64,000 nt of DNA from Flexifilum sp963727545. Its GTDB lineage: Bacteria; Chloroflexota; Anaerolineae; Aggregatilineales; Phototrophicaceae. The DNA lies in the NCBI GenBank assembly GCA_963727545.1, contig CAVSGS010000021.1, forward strand, positions 54,701-118,700, read 5' to 3'. Of this stretch, positions 25,736-35,315 are shown in pieces (the stretch's first letter is position 1; every line of letters begins with the position of its first letter). The translations under genes and the position numbers were made by a program. The notes beneath the pieces were generated by a model. That model made no database searches. It was not told where the DNA came from and worked only from the letters and a program-made list of their open reading frames with translations.

Positions 25736-26878
25736 TTAAGTTAGGGGGATGCGCAGCGTGAAGCGACTGCCTTGATCCAATCGACTCTCCAACTCCGTCT
25801 GACCGCCGTGCAGTCGAGCGATCCCGGCTACGATCGCCAGCCCGGAACCGGTGCCCTGATCTTCGAAGGTCGCTCGGTCGATCTGATAGAAGCTCTGCCA
25901 GATACGCGCCTGCTCGGACACTTCGATGCCGCGTCCATAATCTTGCACCCAGAGCAGAATGTCGCCGTCGTGGCACTGAGCGCCCATGACGACCGGCTGA
26001 TCCGGCAGTGAGAATTTCACGGCGTTATCGAGCAACTGGACGAGCGCTTGCTTGAGATAAGCAGCATCTCCCGCGAAGGACGGCAAATCTGGCTCAATCT
26101 CGATCGAGAACGGATTCGTAAAGTGCAGCAAGTCGTACACCTCACGCCGGACACTTTCGTATAACTCGGCAACCTCGGTGATCGGCGCTTTCCGTAGTTC
26201 ATACGTTTTTTGAGCGTCTCCGGTTTCCATTTCCACCAATTGAATGAAATTTTCGATCAAGCGACGCAGCCGCAGCGCCCCGGTATTGACGCCGCGCAAG
26301 AAGGTCAACATCTCCTCATTGCTCAAATTCTGGTTGCGGTCGTTGAGCATGTCGGCATAGGCAACGACAAACGTCAGCGGGGTGCGAAATTCGTGATTGA
26401 GGATGGTCAGGATACTGTGCTTGAGTTCGGACATCTCGCCATCGTAGATGGCGTTGAGCGTCTTGTGACGGCTCAGCCGCAACTCGACGGCGATCAGCAA
26501 ATCGTCGGCATCGAACGGCTTGATGAGGTAATCGTCGACGCCAAGCTGCTTGCCGCGCTGAATGTCGGCTTTTTCGCTGCGCGCCGTCAAGAAAATGAAC
26601 GGGATTTTGATCCAGTCCGGCACTTTTCGGACTTCTTGGAGGAGCTGCAGCCCGTCGATCTGCGGCATCATGATATCCGAGACGATCAAATCAGGCGGGA
26701 CGGTACTCTCGCCGAGCACCGCCAGCGCTTCTTTGCCGTTCTCCACACTGATCACGCTGTAGTGATCGAGTTCCAGCACGGTCTGAATCCCTTCCAGCAG
26801 GTTCACGTCATCTTCAACGATCAGGATGCGGGCTTTAAACACTTTGTCATCAAGTTGGTCGGATTGTGGGGACAGCAT
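25736..26878 (-). CDS. hybrid response regulator-histidine kinase
   Basis: A 380-residue protein with a REC domain first (ILIVEDDVNLLEG, phosphoacceptor Asp in LIVSDIMMPQIDG, Lys in DYLIKPFDADDL). A HisKA region follows with H-box LNHEFRTPLTFVVAYADML, then a HATPase domain (LDNAVKFS, VQDYGRGIE, GTGSGLAIVAGIARLHGG). It has no membrane segment, so it is a cytosolic kinase whose activity is likely gated by its own receiver. No cognate DNA-binding regulator is adjacent. Confidence 0.9.
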   Translation of the reverse strand: MLSPQSDQLDDKVFKARILIVEDDVNLLEGIQTVLELDHYSVISVENGKEALAVLGESTVPPDLIVSDIMMPQIDGLQLLQEVRKVPDWIKIPFIFLTARSEKADIQRGKQLGVDDYLIKPFDADDLLIAVELRLSRHKTLNAIYDGEMSELKHSILTILNHEFRTPLTFVVAYADMLNDRNQNLSNEEMLTFLRGVNTGALRLRRLIENFIQLVEMETGDAQKTYELRKAPITEVAELYESVRREVYDLLHFTNPFSIEIEPDLPSFAGDAAYLKQALVQLLDNAVKFSLPDQPVVMGAQCHDGDILLWVQDYGRGIEVSEQARIWQSFYQIDRATFEDQGTGSGLAIVAGIARLHGGQTELESRLDQGSRFTLRIPLT

Positions 26879-27082
26879 GAAGTGCTCCGTGAATGTCGAG
26901 AGTTCATTAGTTGGACTGAAATTTCAATACTATATTACAATTTATTGCACATTTCACCCCTTAACGTATCAGTAAATTCGTCTTTTCGTCGGCGCGAATC
27001 CGGCAGGTAAGGGCTGCTCGCTGAAGCGAGGGATATGTTATACTCTCCCCGTCGTCCTGAGCTTCGAACCTATGGACAGAAT

Positions 27083-28555
27083 ATGGCTGAATTGACCCAA
27101 TTGACCATCAGTGAGGCGCTCGCCCAACTGAGCGCTAAAGCGATTTCCGCCGTCGACCTGACCCGCGCTTACCTCGACCGAATCGAGCAGCTTGAGCCAA
27201 CTCTGCACGCCTACATCACGGTCACGCGCGAACGCGCGCTGGCGGATGCGCAAGCCGCCGATCAAGCCCGCGCCGCCGGGGATAATCGCCCGCTGTTAGG
27301 CATTCCGCTGGCGATCAAGGACGTGATCTCGACCAAGGGCGTCGAGACGACCTGCGGCTCTAAAATTCTGAACGGCTACGTGCCGGTCTTCAACGCGACG
27401 GTGATCCAGCAGTTGGAAGCCGCCGGTATGGTGATGCTCGGCAAGACCAACATGGACGAGTTCGCCATGGGGTCGTCAACCGAAAACTCCGCCATCGGCG
27501 TAACCAGTAATCCGTGGGATACGGCGCGCGTCCCCGGCGGCAGCAGCGGCGGCAGCGCGGCGGCAGTCGCGGCGGGGCTGGCAGCCGGTGCGCTGGGCAC
27601 CGACACGGGCGGCAGCATTCGTCAGCCGGGAGCCTTCTGCGGCGTGGTCGGCTTAAAGCCGAGCTACGGGCGGGTCTCGCGGAATGGCGTCGTCGCCTTC
27701 GGATCGTCGCTGGACTGCCCCGGTCCGATCGCGCGCACGGTCGAGGATGCAGCGCGGCTGCTCGGCGTGATCGCCGGACGCGACCCGTTCGACGCGACCA
27801 GCATGGACATCCCCGTGCCGGATTACACCGCCGCACTTGGCGATCAAACGCTGGACGGTTTGCGGGTCGGCGTGCCGAAAGAATACTTCATCGCCGGAAT
27901 GCAGCCGGAAGTCGATCGCGCCGTACGCGCCGCCATCGCGCATCTGGAAAGTCTCGGCGCGGAGATCGTCGAGATCAGCCTGCCCTATACCGATTACTCG
28001 CTGCCGGTCTACTACATCATCGCGCCAGCGGAAGCCAGCGCCAACCTCGCCCGCTACGACGGCATCCGCTTCGGACCGCGGGTCGATAAAGGCGAGATGT
28101 GGGCGACCTACAAGGCGACGCGCGGCGAGGGCTTCGGTGCCGAGGTCAAGCGCCGGATCATGCTGGGTACTTACGCGCTCTCAGCGGGTTACTACGATGC
28201 CTACTACGGCAAGGCGCAGCAGGTGCGCACGCTGATCAAGCAGGATTTCGACAACGCCTTCGCGCAGGTGGACGTGATCGCCGCGCCGGTGACGCCGAGC
28301 ACCGCCTTCAAGTTCGGCGAAAACGTCAACGACCCGATCAAGATGTATCTGGAGGACGTGTTCACGCTGCCGCCGAGCCTCGCCGGAGTCTGCGGCTTGA
28401 GCGTCCCCTGCGGCTTTGACGATAACAACCTGCCGATCGGCTTGCAGATCATCGCGCCCGCCTTCAAGGAAGAAGTCGCCCTGAAAGTCGGTCACGCCTA
28501 CGAGCAGACAACCGACTGGCACACGCGGTCGCCGGAGGTCGCTATCGAGAATTGA
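27083..28555 (+). CDS. gatA: aspartyl/glutamyl-tRNA amidotransferase subunit A
   Basis: A 490-residue amidase-signature enzyme: AIKDVI (catalytic Lys), GSSGGSAAAVAAG (cis-Ser), GTDTGGSIRQPG (nucleophile Ser) and GLKPSYGRVSRNGVVAFGSSLD. It forms Gln-tRNA(Gln)/Asn-tRNA(Asn) with GatB and GatC, which are not in this window. The start is taken at ATG 27083 (MAELTQLTISEALAQL), the usual N-terminus; the frame is open 16 codons further upstream. Length is normal. Confidence 0.95.
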   Translation: MAELTQLTISEALAQLSAKAISAVDLTRAYLDRIEQLEPTLHAYITVTRERALADAQAADQARAAGDNRPLLGIPLAIKDVISTKGVETTCGSKILNGYVPVFNATVIQQLEAAGMVMLGKTNMDEFAMGSSTENSAIGVTSNPWDTARVPGGSSGGSAAAVAAGLAAGALGTDTGGSIRQPGAFCGVVGLKPSYGRVSRNGVVAFGSSLDCPGPIARTVEDAARLLGVIAGRDPFDATSMDIPVPDYTAALGDQTLDGLRVGVPKEYFIAGMQPEVDRAVRAAIAHLESLGAEIVEISLPYTDYSLPVYYIIAPAEASANLARYDGIRFGPRVDKGEMWATYKATRGEGFGAEVKRRIMLGTYALSAGYYDAYYGKAQQVRTLIKQDFDNAFAQVDVIAAPVTPSTAFKFGENVNDPIKMYLEDVFTLPPSLAGVCGLSVPCGFDDNNLPIGLQIIAPAFKEEVALKVGHAYEQTTDWHTRSPEVAIEN

Positions 28556-28557
28556 TA

Positions 28558-28615
28558 GCAAGTGATGTTCGATCCGGCGGCGCGCCAAGACGCCTAAACC
28601 CGGCGCATCACTTGC
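28558..28615 (+). terminator. long-range hairpin after gatA
   Basis: Inverted repeat GCAAGTGATG (28558-28567) and CATCACTTGC (28606-28615), with a GC-rich stretch between, directly after the gatA stop. No T-run. Confidence 0.45.
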
Positions 28616-28734
28616 GTTCGCCCAGAATACGCTATACTTCGTGTGCAGCAACCAATCTCAAGCGAGCCCAAACTCGCATGAGATTTTTTAACTCAGCACG
28701 CCTTACTCGTGGCTCAACACTAAAGGACAAACGT

Positions 28735-29535
28735 GTGATCGACGTTGCAGCGCCCGCACCAACGCTGAAACCGCCGTTGAAATGGGCGGGCGGCAAACGC
28801 TGGCTGGTCAGCCATCTCCGCGAGACGTGGGAACGCTATCGCCACCGGCGTTACGTCGAGCCGTTCTGCGGTGGACTGGCGCTGCCGCTGGCGTTTCGCC
28901 CTGAAGCCGCGCTGCTCAACGATACCAACCCCCACCTGATCAACTTTTATCGCTGGCTGCAAACAGGGCTGGCGGTCACGATCGAGACGGAGAACGACAA
29001 AGCGCTCTACTATCGCCAGCGCACGACTTTCAACCAACTGGTGCGCGAAGGTAAAGCCGATACGGCGCAAGCTGCCGCGATCTTCTACTACCTCAACCGA
29101 ACCTGTTACAACGGCTTGTGTCGCTTCAACCGCAAGGGCGAGTTCAACGTCCCCTTCGGGAGCTACCGCAACCCGCGCTACGCCGAGGATTTCTACGACT
29201 ACCAACCGGCGTTGAGCGCGTGGACGTTCACAACTGGTGATTTCGAAGCGCTCGAACTCGACGACGACGATTTCGTCTATGCCGACCCGCCCTACGACGT
29301 CGAATTCGTCAGCTATTCCAAGCAAGGCTTTAGTTGGGACGATCAAGTGCGGCTGGCGGAATGGCTGGCAAACCATCGCGGACCGGTCGTGCTGTCTAAC
29401 CAGAAAACCGAAAGAGTAGTACAATTGTACGAAAAGTTAGGGTTTCGTTTGACCGAATTAGAAGCCCCGCGCCGGATTAGCTGCAACGGGGATCGCACGC
29501 CCGCGAAAGAGGTGTTAGCTACCAGAGGCATCTAA
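28735..29535 (+). CDS. Dam-type DNA adenine methylase (D12 class)
   Basis: An N6-adenine methyltransferase. It has PPLKWAGGKRWL (AdoMet site), VEPFCGGLALPLAF, LNDTNPHLINFYRWLQ and the catalytic YADPPYD (DPPY). The closest recalled group is Dam/DpnM, which modifies GATC-type sites; the true target cannot be read from sequence. GTG 28735 has AAAGGA 7 bases upstream; ATG 28678 is an alternative giving 19 extra residues. The stop codon shares a base with the start of the next gene, suggesting a modification-restriction pair. Confidence 0.9.
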   Translation: MIDVAAPAPTLKPPLKWAGGKRWLVSHLRETWERYRHRRYVEPFCGGLALPLAFRPEAALLNDTNPHLINFYRWLQTGLAVTIETENDKALYYRQRTTFNQLVREGKADTAQAAAIFYYLNRTCYNGLCRFNRKGEFNVPFGSYRNPRYAEDFYDYQPALSAWTFTTGDFEALELDDDDFVYADPPYDVEFVSYSKQGFSWDDQVRLAEWLANHRGPVVLSNQKTERVVQLYEKLGFRLTELEAPRRISCNGDRTPAKEVLATRGI

Positions 29536-30041
29536 TGCAGCCTTACCAATTCGCACAGAAGCGAGCCGAATCATATGATTTGGTGGAGTGGGTACGGCAG
29601 TGGTTCGAAAAACGCGCCGACGTAACCGAAGCGCGTGATTTACAGGATGATCGGTTCTTCTACTACAAAGGTGACCTGCTGATCGCCCGCAGCGACGGCA
29701 GCGTCCAGTTCATCGAAGTCAAGTGCGAAAGCTCCTACACCCGCGTCACCACTCCCAACCTCGCCATTGAACGTTATTCCAGCATCGAACGCCACAACCC
29801 CGGCGGACCTTGGTCGACCGACGCCGATTTCTACGTCCACATCTACACCGACGGCTTGTTGGTGATCATGAACCGTCTCCGGCTGACTCACTGGCTTGAC
29901 GGCGAACTTGCCCGCGATCCGCAAGCCTTCAATTACCGCGAGATCCCCAACGCCGGTTGGACCACCGGCACGCTGCTCGTGCCCCGCCAGCTCGTGCGCG
30001 AGGCATTGGGCACGTGGTATCGCGAGCACGACATCCGCTAA
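29535..30041 (+). CDS. putative PD-(D/E)XK-like nuclease, candidate restriction partner
   Basis: A 168-residue protein. A segment D-L-L-I-A-R-S-D-G-S-V-Q-F-I-E-V-K-C-E (residues of about 51-69) matches the D...ExK core of PD-(D/E)XK nucleases, a beta-hairpin followed by E-V-K. It starts on the last base of the methylase stop codon (TAATG), so the two are translated together. Seen: the motif and coupling. Inferred: restriction endonuclease of a small type II-like system. Alternatives are a Holliday-junction or repair nuclease, or a non-catalytic fold member. I do not recognise a named restriction family. Confidence 0.5.
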   Translation: MQPYQFAQKRAESYDLVEWVRQWFEKRADVTEARDLQDDRFFYYKGDLLIARSDGSVQFIEVKCESSYTRVTTPNLAIERYSSIERHNPGGPWSTDADFYVHIYTDGLLVIMNRLRLTHWLDGELARDPQAFNYREIPNAGWTTGTLLVPRQLVREALGTWYREHDIR

Positions 30042-30086
30042 TCAGGGGGATGGCACTCGACGAGCGAGTACCATCCCCCTGATTAG
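30039..30086. terminator. bidirectional terminator
   Basis: A long stem: TAATCAGGGGGATGG pairs with CCATCCCCCTGATTA. It overlaps the stop codon of the nuclease gene and lies just before the stop of the convergent secreted-protein gene. Confidence 0.7.
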
Positions 30087-30093
30087 GCTAAGG

Positions 30094-30873
30094 CTATGCC
30101 TGTTCAGATTTTCGGGGCTTGCGCCGCCTAATCCGCAGTACCGGAACAGTAAACACGAGCGCGAACGGGCTGACGCAGAATCGCAACAGCCAGCCCCACA
30201 AGACCTGTATTCCCGACGAATACTCGTCGTCAACGCTGACCCGCAGACAATCCACGAGACTGTTGGACGGATCTTGTTGCAGGCAGGCGTTGAGGTCGAC
30301 GAACGTCTGTTCCGGGTTCGTCGAAGGCGCATTGTAATCGCTGGGCGGTGCGGGAAGTGCTGGCGGCGCAGGCGGCTCGTAGGTTTCCGGCACACCGCCA
30401 TTTGCCGCTATGCAAGCGCTGAGCGCAAAGGATTTGCTGCCAAATCCGGGCGTTGTATTCCCGTTTGAGCCTTGAACCAGAATCAAATCGTCCGTGCGCT
30501 GGACTAATACGCCGTCTTGCGACAACACGCCCAAAGTCGGCGCAAGCGACAAGACGTCTGCCAGCGGGAAGCTGGTGATCAGCCGGGGTTCCGGCTTGCC
30601 ACCCCAAACGTTGATATGATCGTCGATGCAGTAGATGTTATAGGCGTCGTCAAGATGTGGGTCGAGCCGCCCATCGCTATCGCCGTTCCAGGCATCGCGA
30701 TTCTGATTGAGAACTTCGCCCGGGATTTCGTAGATCGGCTCGGTCGGGATCGGCTCGATCTCGCCTTGCGCAGCGGTCTGCGTTACGCCCAGCGGCAGAA
30801 CGAGCGCGAAACTCAACAGGCAAATCAAGCCGGGGATCAAAATAAGACGGGTCAGGTTGAGTCGTCTATACAT
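30094..30873 (-). CDS. secreted protein with C-terminal membrane anchor, unknown function
   Basis: A 259-residue protein. A signal peptide (LILIPGLICLLSFALVLPLG...TAAAQ) leads into an extracellular part with Cys pairs and a Pro-rich spacer (EPPAPPALPAPP). A C-terminal hydrophobic segment (VLWGWLLRFCVSPFALVFTVPVL) is followed by a basic tail RIRRRKPRK, i.e. a sorting or anchor-like tail. The start at 30873 has AGGAAGG upstream. No family recognised. Confidence 0.62.
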   Translation of the reverse strand: MYRRLNLTRLILIPGLICLLSFALVLPLGVTQTAAQGEIEPIPTEPIYEIPGEVLNQNRDAWNGDSDGRLDPHLDDAYNIYCIDDHINVWGGKPEPRLITSFPLADVLSLAPTLGVLSQDGVLVQRTDDLILVQGSNGNTTPGFGSKSFALSACIAANGGVPETYEPPAPPALPAPPSDYNAPSTNPEQTFVDLNACLQQDPSNSLVDCLRVSVDDEYSSGIQVLWGWLLRFCVSPFALVFTVPVLRIRRRKPRKSEQA

Positions 30874-31039
30874 GGCTGCCTTCCTCGTTTGGTTGATACC
30901 CATGTATAGCACAGACTACGCTTCAGAATTTACCAAATTATTATAGGATTGTATGAAACTTGTAACAACTTATCAGAATCCGAGCGAAACCCATACTAAA
31001 GTCCTAGACGCTAACGGCGATGATAGGCGCATGCAGCCG

Positions 31040-32097
31040 TCAATCGTCCGGCGTATCAAGCTCCAGATTCAGATTGAGGTTGACGTCCACAGCGAGGTGA
31101 TGGAGTTCCTCGATCATCGCCGCGGGCAAGCGCAGTTCGCGCCCGACCCAACCGGCATCGAAGAAACGCGGATCTTCCGCAATCAGCGATCGCCATAGGC
31201 TCAGTGCGTCGTCATTTTGACCAAGCGCGTACAGCGTGATCGCCTTGCCCATCCGCGCCATCGTATAGCGGGGAAGCTCCGCCAGCGCGCGGTTATAGTC
31301 GTCGAGCGCCCCCTCAGCGTCGCCGAGCGTGAACCGAATCTCCGCGCGGTTGTTGAGCGCCTTATAATGACGCGGGCTTTGACTCAGCAGGTCGTCGTAA
31401 TCTGCCAGCCCCCCCGATCGTCGCCGCTGCGCTGGCGCGTCAGCGCTCGATGGAAGCGCGCCGCCCCGTAAGTCGGGTTCAGCTGAATCACTTCGTCGAA
31501 CAGCGCGATCTTCCCGGCGAAATCCTGCCGCCCTAAAGTGAACGCTTGATTGAACAGCGCCTCGGCGCGCAGCAGCTCCGGCGTAGGCGGTGGTGGCGGC
31601 GCGGTTTCGATTTGCCGCCGCAAGCCGTCATCATCCGGCAGCGGCGTGATCGCGCCGAAGATCTGCGGATTAAGGTATTGGCGGCACAATTTATCGACTG
31701 CCGCATCCAACCCTGCGGGCGTCACCGCCAAGCCGCGATAGCGCCGCAGAAAGGCGATCTCCTCCGGGACGATGGCGTGCGTGAAGCTGAAACCGTAGGT
31801 CAAAATCGGGACGATGTTGCGCCGGCTCGCCGCCGCGTGCTCGATCTGCTGGCGCAGCAGGTCGTCCGGCTCGTGGTAGCGCTCCAGCCGAGCCGGGGTC
31901 AGCACGATCAGAAAATGCGGGCGCGAGTCGATCAGGGCGAACCGCTGGTCGAGCGTGAGTTCGCTGTGCAGTCGGTCGTCGAGGTCGGCAAATACGTCGA
32001 GTCCCACCGCACGCAGCGCGTGAGCGAGTGCCAGTGTTAGGCTGTAACTGACACTTGGGCGACAACAGAGGTAGATCGAATCATTGTTTGCATCCAT
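31040..32097 (-). CDS. TIR-domain protein with TPR-like C-terminus (one frameshift)
   Basis: The N-terminal ~135 residues fit a TIR fold: SIYLCCRPSVSYSLTLALAHALRAVGLDVFADLDD, then HFLIVLTPARL and NIVPILTYGF. The position that usually carries the NADase Glu (W-x-x-x-E-I-x-x-A) reads LLRQQIEHAA, i.e. Gln. C-terminal TPR-like repeats follow (LFNQAFTLG..FAGKIALFDEVIQLNPTYGAARFHRA, ALNNRAEIRFTLGDAEGALDDYNRAL). The frame breaks at a run of seven C (31409-31415) and continues cleanly in another frame to 31040, so a homopolymer miscall is likely. It lies 2 kb from the methylase/nuclease pair, but no dedicated effector or sensor gene is adjacent. Confidence 0.65.
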
Positions 32098-32158
32098 GAT
32101 TCGATTTTAGCATTAACTGTTGAAATCAATAGTTACGGTCAGCCCGGTGGTCTGCTCG

Positions 32159-34783
32159 TCACTCGCTGCGCAGCGCCCGCGCCGTGACCACCCGCGCCAA
32201 CCGTCCCGCCGGATAGACGCCCGCCGCCAGCGCCGCGATCACGGCGACGCCGAACGCCAGCAGCAGTTCTTCCGGCAGCAGCACGATCCGCATGGTCCAG
32301 CCAAACGAGCGCACGTTGATCACCGTGATCAGGATCAGCGCCAGCGCCAAGCCAATCGGCAGCGCCAGCACCCCCGCCGTGACGCCCATCAGCCCGGTCT
32401 GGATCAGGGTGTAATTCCACAATTGGCGCGGCGTCAAGCCGATGGCACGCATCACCCCGTACTGCCGGGTCTGCTCCAGTTGCAGCGACATCAAGGCGCT
32501 GAGAATGCCGATGAAGGCGACCACCACCGCCAGCAAGCGCAGCGCCGCCGTGATGGCAAAGGTGCGCTCGAACACGTCGAAGACGCTGGCGCGCAGCGCC
32601 CGGTTGCTCTGGGCGACCAGCTCCGTCCCGGCGAGCACCTGCGACCGGATCGCCTCGATCACCTGTGCGCCGTCCGCTCCCGGCGACAAAAACACCGCCA
32701 GCGACGAGATATACGGGTCGTTGAAATACTGCTCGTAGAGGCTGCGGATCATGAAAACCGATCCCTGATCGGTCGAGTAGTCGTAGTACACGCCGACCAC
32801 CGCGAAGGTCTGCGCGCCCCGGTCGGTCAGCAGCGTGATCCGGTTGTTGTCTGGCGTGATCCCGCGCTTGGAGGCGAACGGCTCGCTGACCATCACGTAG
32901 CCAGCGATAGCGCTGCCCGCGGCGGGCGTCTGGCGCAGCACCGACAGATAATCCGCGCCTGCCGTATTCCAGACGAAGCGCCGCGAACTGCTGACGATCT
33001 CGCCGTCGGCGACATTCAGATTGACCGGCGGCAGATCGGGGTAATCGGGCGCGACCACGCTGACGTTACGCCCGGTGATCACGTGATCGACACCCGCGAC
33101 TGCCGCGACTTGCGCCGCCAGCGCCGGATCGAGGTCGCCTTGCGCGCGGGTCGCCGTCACCGACGGCGCGCTGATGTAGATGTCCGCGCCCAGCGTCGTA
33201 TCGAGCCAATCGCTGACCGTCCAACGGAACGAGTCGATCATCACGCTGACGCCGACGATCACGCTCACGGCGACCGTCAGCGCGGCGACGGCGACCGCCG
33301 TCCGGCTGAGCGAGCGACTCACCGCCCGCGTCGCCATCCGCCCCAAGACGCCGAAGATCGCGCTCATCAGCGGCGTGAGCAAGCGCATCGCTGCGATCAG
33401 CACAATCGGCGTCAGCAGCGCCCCACCGACGACCACACTGAACAGCGAAGCGAAGCTGACGATCAAGCTGTTCGTCGGGATGGTCAGCAGCAGCACGCCG
33501 ATCAGGTTGAGCGCCAGCGCGACCAGCGTCACCGGGATCAGCAGGCGGTGCGCCTGCTCCTCGACCTGCGAACGCCGCAGCGACCCGGCGGGCGGGGTAT
33601 TGGTCGCCGCCAGCGACGGGATCACGGCGGCGATCAGGCTCGCGCCGATGCCGATGGCGACGCCCTTCAACAGCGTCAGCGGATCGACGGTCACGCGCTG
33701 CACGTCGACGGCGAAATACAGGTCGCTGATCGTCTGGGCGACGAGGTTGACCGTCCCCCGCCCGGCGATCATGCCCAAGCCCAAGCCGAGCAGCGTCCCG
33801 ACCAAGCCGAGCACCAACGCTTCGCCCAAGATCAGCGCGAAAATCTGCCGTCGGGTCGCCCCAAGCGAGCGCAGAATCCCCAGCACGGCGCGCCGCTGCA
33901 CCACGCTGAAGGAGACCGTGTTGTAGATCAGGAAGACGCCGACCACCAACGCCAGCAAGCTGAGCGCCTGCAAGTTGAGTTCGAAGGCGGCGGTCATCTG
34001 ACCGAGCGCGCCGCTGGCTTGGCTCGGCGTCGTGATCGACGCGCCGGGGGGCAGCAGCGCCCGAATCTTGGCGAGGTCGTAGCCGTCCGGCAGGATCAAG
34101 TCGATCCGGCTGATCTTGCCCGGTTCGCCGACCAACTCCTGCGCGGTGGCGATGTCGGTCAGGATCAAGTTGTCGAAGGCTTGCGTGCTGGTGGGATCAC
34201 CGGTTTGCAGCAAGCCGACGACCGTCACGTCGACGCGACCGCTCGGCAGTTGCAGCGTGATCGCATCGCCCGGCTGAACGCCGTAGCGCGCGGCGACCCC
34301 CTCGCTGATCACGACCGTGCGCGGCTGAGCGATGAAGGCGGTTAGCGCGTCGAAAGCGCTGGTTTCCGCGCGTGGCGAGCCGCTCGCCGCGTCCGACGAT
34401 CCGGCGATGGTGACGTTGGTCAGGTAGGATCGAAACGGCGGCTCGGCGAACGGATCGACGCCCAGCAGTTGCAGCGGGCGGTCGCCGAGATTGAGCGCGC
34501 GGACGTAATCCTCGACCACCGGCGCGGCATCGCGCAAGCCGAGATCGACTTTCAGTTCGGTGTAGAGGTCGGTCGGCAGCCCGCCCGGTCCGCCGATGAT
34601 CTGGTGGGTCGCCCGTCCGGTGATGCTCTCGGTGCTCAGCAGAAAGGCGCGGCTCGCCGACCCGTTGGCGAGGTCGATGGCGATCACGACGGCGACGCCC
34701 AGCGCCACGCCGATTACAAACAGGACGCTTTGCAGCAGGCGGCGTTCCATGTAGCGTCCCGCCAGACGTAGAATGATGGGCAT
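32159..34783 (-). CDS. ABC transporter permease with two FtsX domains
   Basis: An 874-residue protein. An N-terminal membrane helix (LLQSVLFVIGVALGVAVVIAIDLANGSASRAF) is followed by a MacB-like periplasmic domain, three helices of an FtsX domain, a second extracytosolic domain, and a final FtsX domain (SLQLEQTRQYGVMRAIGLTPRQLWNYTLIQTGLMGV). This duplicated architecture belongs to the LolC/E-YbbP-type permeases that export or extract lipid-linked substrates or act as mechanotransmitters. The start at 34783 (MPIILRLAGRYMERR) is chosen because the upstream open frame has no homology-like content. In one operon with the ATPase and HEAT protein. Confidence 0.88.
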   Translation of the reverse strand: MPIILRLAGRYMERRLLQSVLFVIGVALGVAVVIAIDLANGSASRAFLLSTESITGRATHQIIGGPGGLPTDLYTELKVDLGLRDAAPVVEDYVRALNLGDRPLQLLGVDPFAEPPFRSYLTNVTIAGSSDAASGSPRAETSAFDALTAFIAQPRTVVISEGVAARYGVQPGDAITLQLPSGRVDVTVVGLLQTGDPTSTQAFDNLILTDIATAQELVGEPGKISRIDLILPDGYDLAKIRALLPPGASITTPSQASGALGQMTAAFELNLQALSLLALVVGVFLIYNTVSFSVVQRRAVLGILRSLGATRRQIFALILGEALVLGLVGTLLGLGLGMIAGRGTVNLVAQTISDLYFAVDVQRVTVDPLTLLKGVAIGIGASLIAAVIPSLAATNTPPAGSLRRSQVEEQAHRLLIPVTLVALALNLIGVLLLTIPTNSLIVSFASLFSVVVGGALLTPIVLIAAMRLLTPLMSAIFGVLGRMATRAVSRSLSRTAVAVAALTVAVSVIVGVSVMIDSFRWTVSDWLDTTLGADIYISAPSVTATRAQGDLDPALAAQVAAVAGVDHVITGRNVSVVAPDYPDLPPVNLNVADGEIVSSSRRFVWNTAGADYLSVLRQTPAAGSAIAGYVMVSEPFASKRGITPDNNRITLLTDRGAQTFAVVGVYYDYSTDQGSVFMIRSLYEQYFNDPYISSLAVFLSPGADGAQVIEAIRSQVLAGTELVAQSNRALRASVFDVFERTFAITAALRLLAVVVAFIGILSALMSLQLEQTRQYGVMRAIGLTPRQLWNYTLIQTGLMGVTAGVLALPIGLALALILITVINVRSFGWTMRIVLLPEELLLAFGVAVIAALAAGVYPAGRLARVVTARALRSE

Positions 34784-34839
34784 GTAGCAACCTTGTGTGA
34801 GTAATTGGGGGGCTAAGTTCGCCCGCGTGGGGCAAGATT

Positions 34840-34867
34840 GTAGGGGCACGGCGCGCCGTGCCCCTAC
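34840..34867. repeat. REP-like palindrome (core CACGGCGCGCCGTG)
   Basis: A 28 bp perfect palindrome inside the ABC operon, between the HEAT gene stop and the permease start. Confidence 0.9.
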
Positions 34868-34877
34868 GGATAGTCGG

Positions 34878-35315
34878 TTACGCTTCCGGTTCGCCGATCT
34901 TCTCCGGCTCCTGCTGCTCGTGATAGCCGAGCTTGCCCAGCGCATCTTGCGCGGCTTCGCGCATCTTGTCGTTGTGCGATTCCATCGCGCGCAGCAGCGG
35001 TTCAATCGCGCGCGGGTCGCCCAGCTTGCCCAGCGACTGCGCCGCGTAGAGCGGCGTTTGGTAGCCGGGAGCATCCAGCGCCCGGATCAGCGGCTCGACG
35101 GCGCGCGGGTCGCCGAGTTTGCCCAACATCAATGCTGCTCGCCCGCGTACAATCAGGTCTTCATGGTGATTCGTGACCACCATCATCAATGTGCGGACGG
35201 CTTCGTCGCCGCCCAACATCCCCAACTTCATTACCGCGGTGCGACGTTTCTCCTTGCTCACATCGCGCAATTCCGAGAGAATTTGCTTCACCACTTTGGG
35301 ATCCGCGTCGGTCAT
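34878..35315 (-). CDS. HEAT-repeat protein
   Basis: A 145-residue all-helical protein with about four HEAT/PBS-lyase-like repeats. Two are nearly identical, LGKLGDPRAVEPLIRALD and LGKLGDPRAIEPLLRAME. HEAT repeats are protein-binding scaffolds. Its ATG overlaps the ATPase stop (ATGA) and it precedes the permease, so it is part of an ABC transporter operon, where it may regulate or dock the ATPase. Acidic C-terminal tail. Confidence 0.88.
   Translation of the reverse strand: MTDADPKVVKQILSELRDVSKEKRRTAVMKLGMLGGDEAVRTLMMVVTNHHEDLIVRGRAALMLGKLGDPRAVEPLIRALDAPGYQTPLYAAQSLGKLGDPRAIEPLLRAMESHNDKMREAAQDALGKLGYHEQQEPEKIGEPEA

Noticed and set aside
32120..34345. Plus-strand open frame of 741 codons
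   Set aside because: Antisense to the FtsX permease; Arg/Gln/His-rich composition typical of shadow frames in GC-rich DNA.
34784..35074. N-terminal extension of the FtsX permease frame
   Set aside because: The extra 97 residues are Arg/Ser-rich, overlap the HEAT gene in another frame and read through a REP; the real start is 34783.
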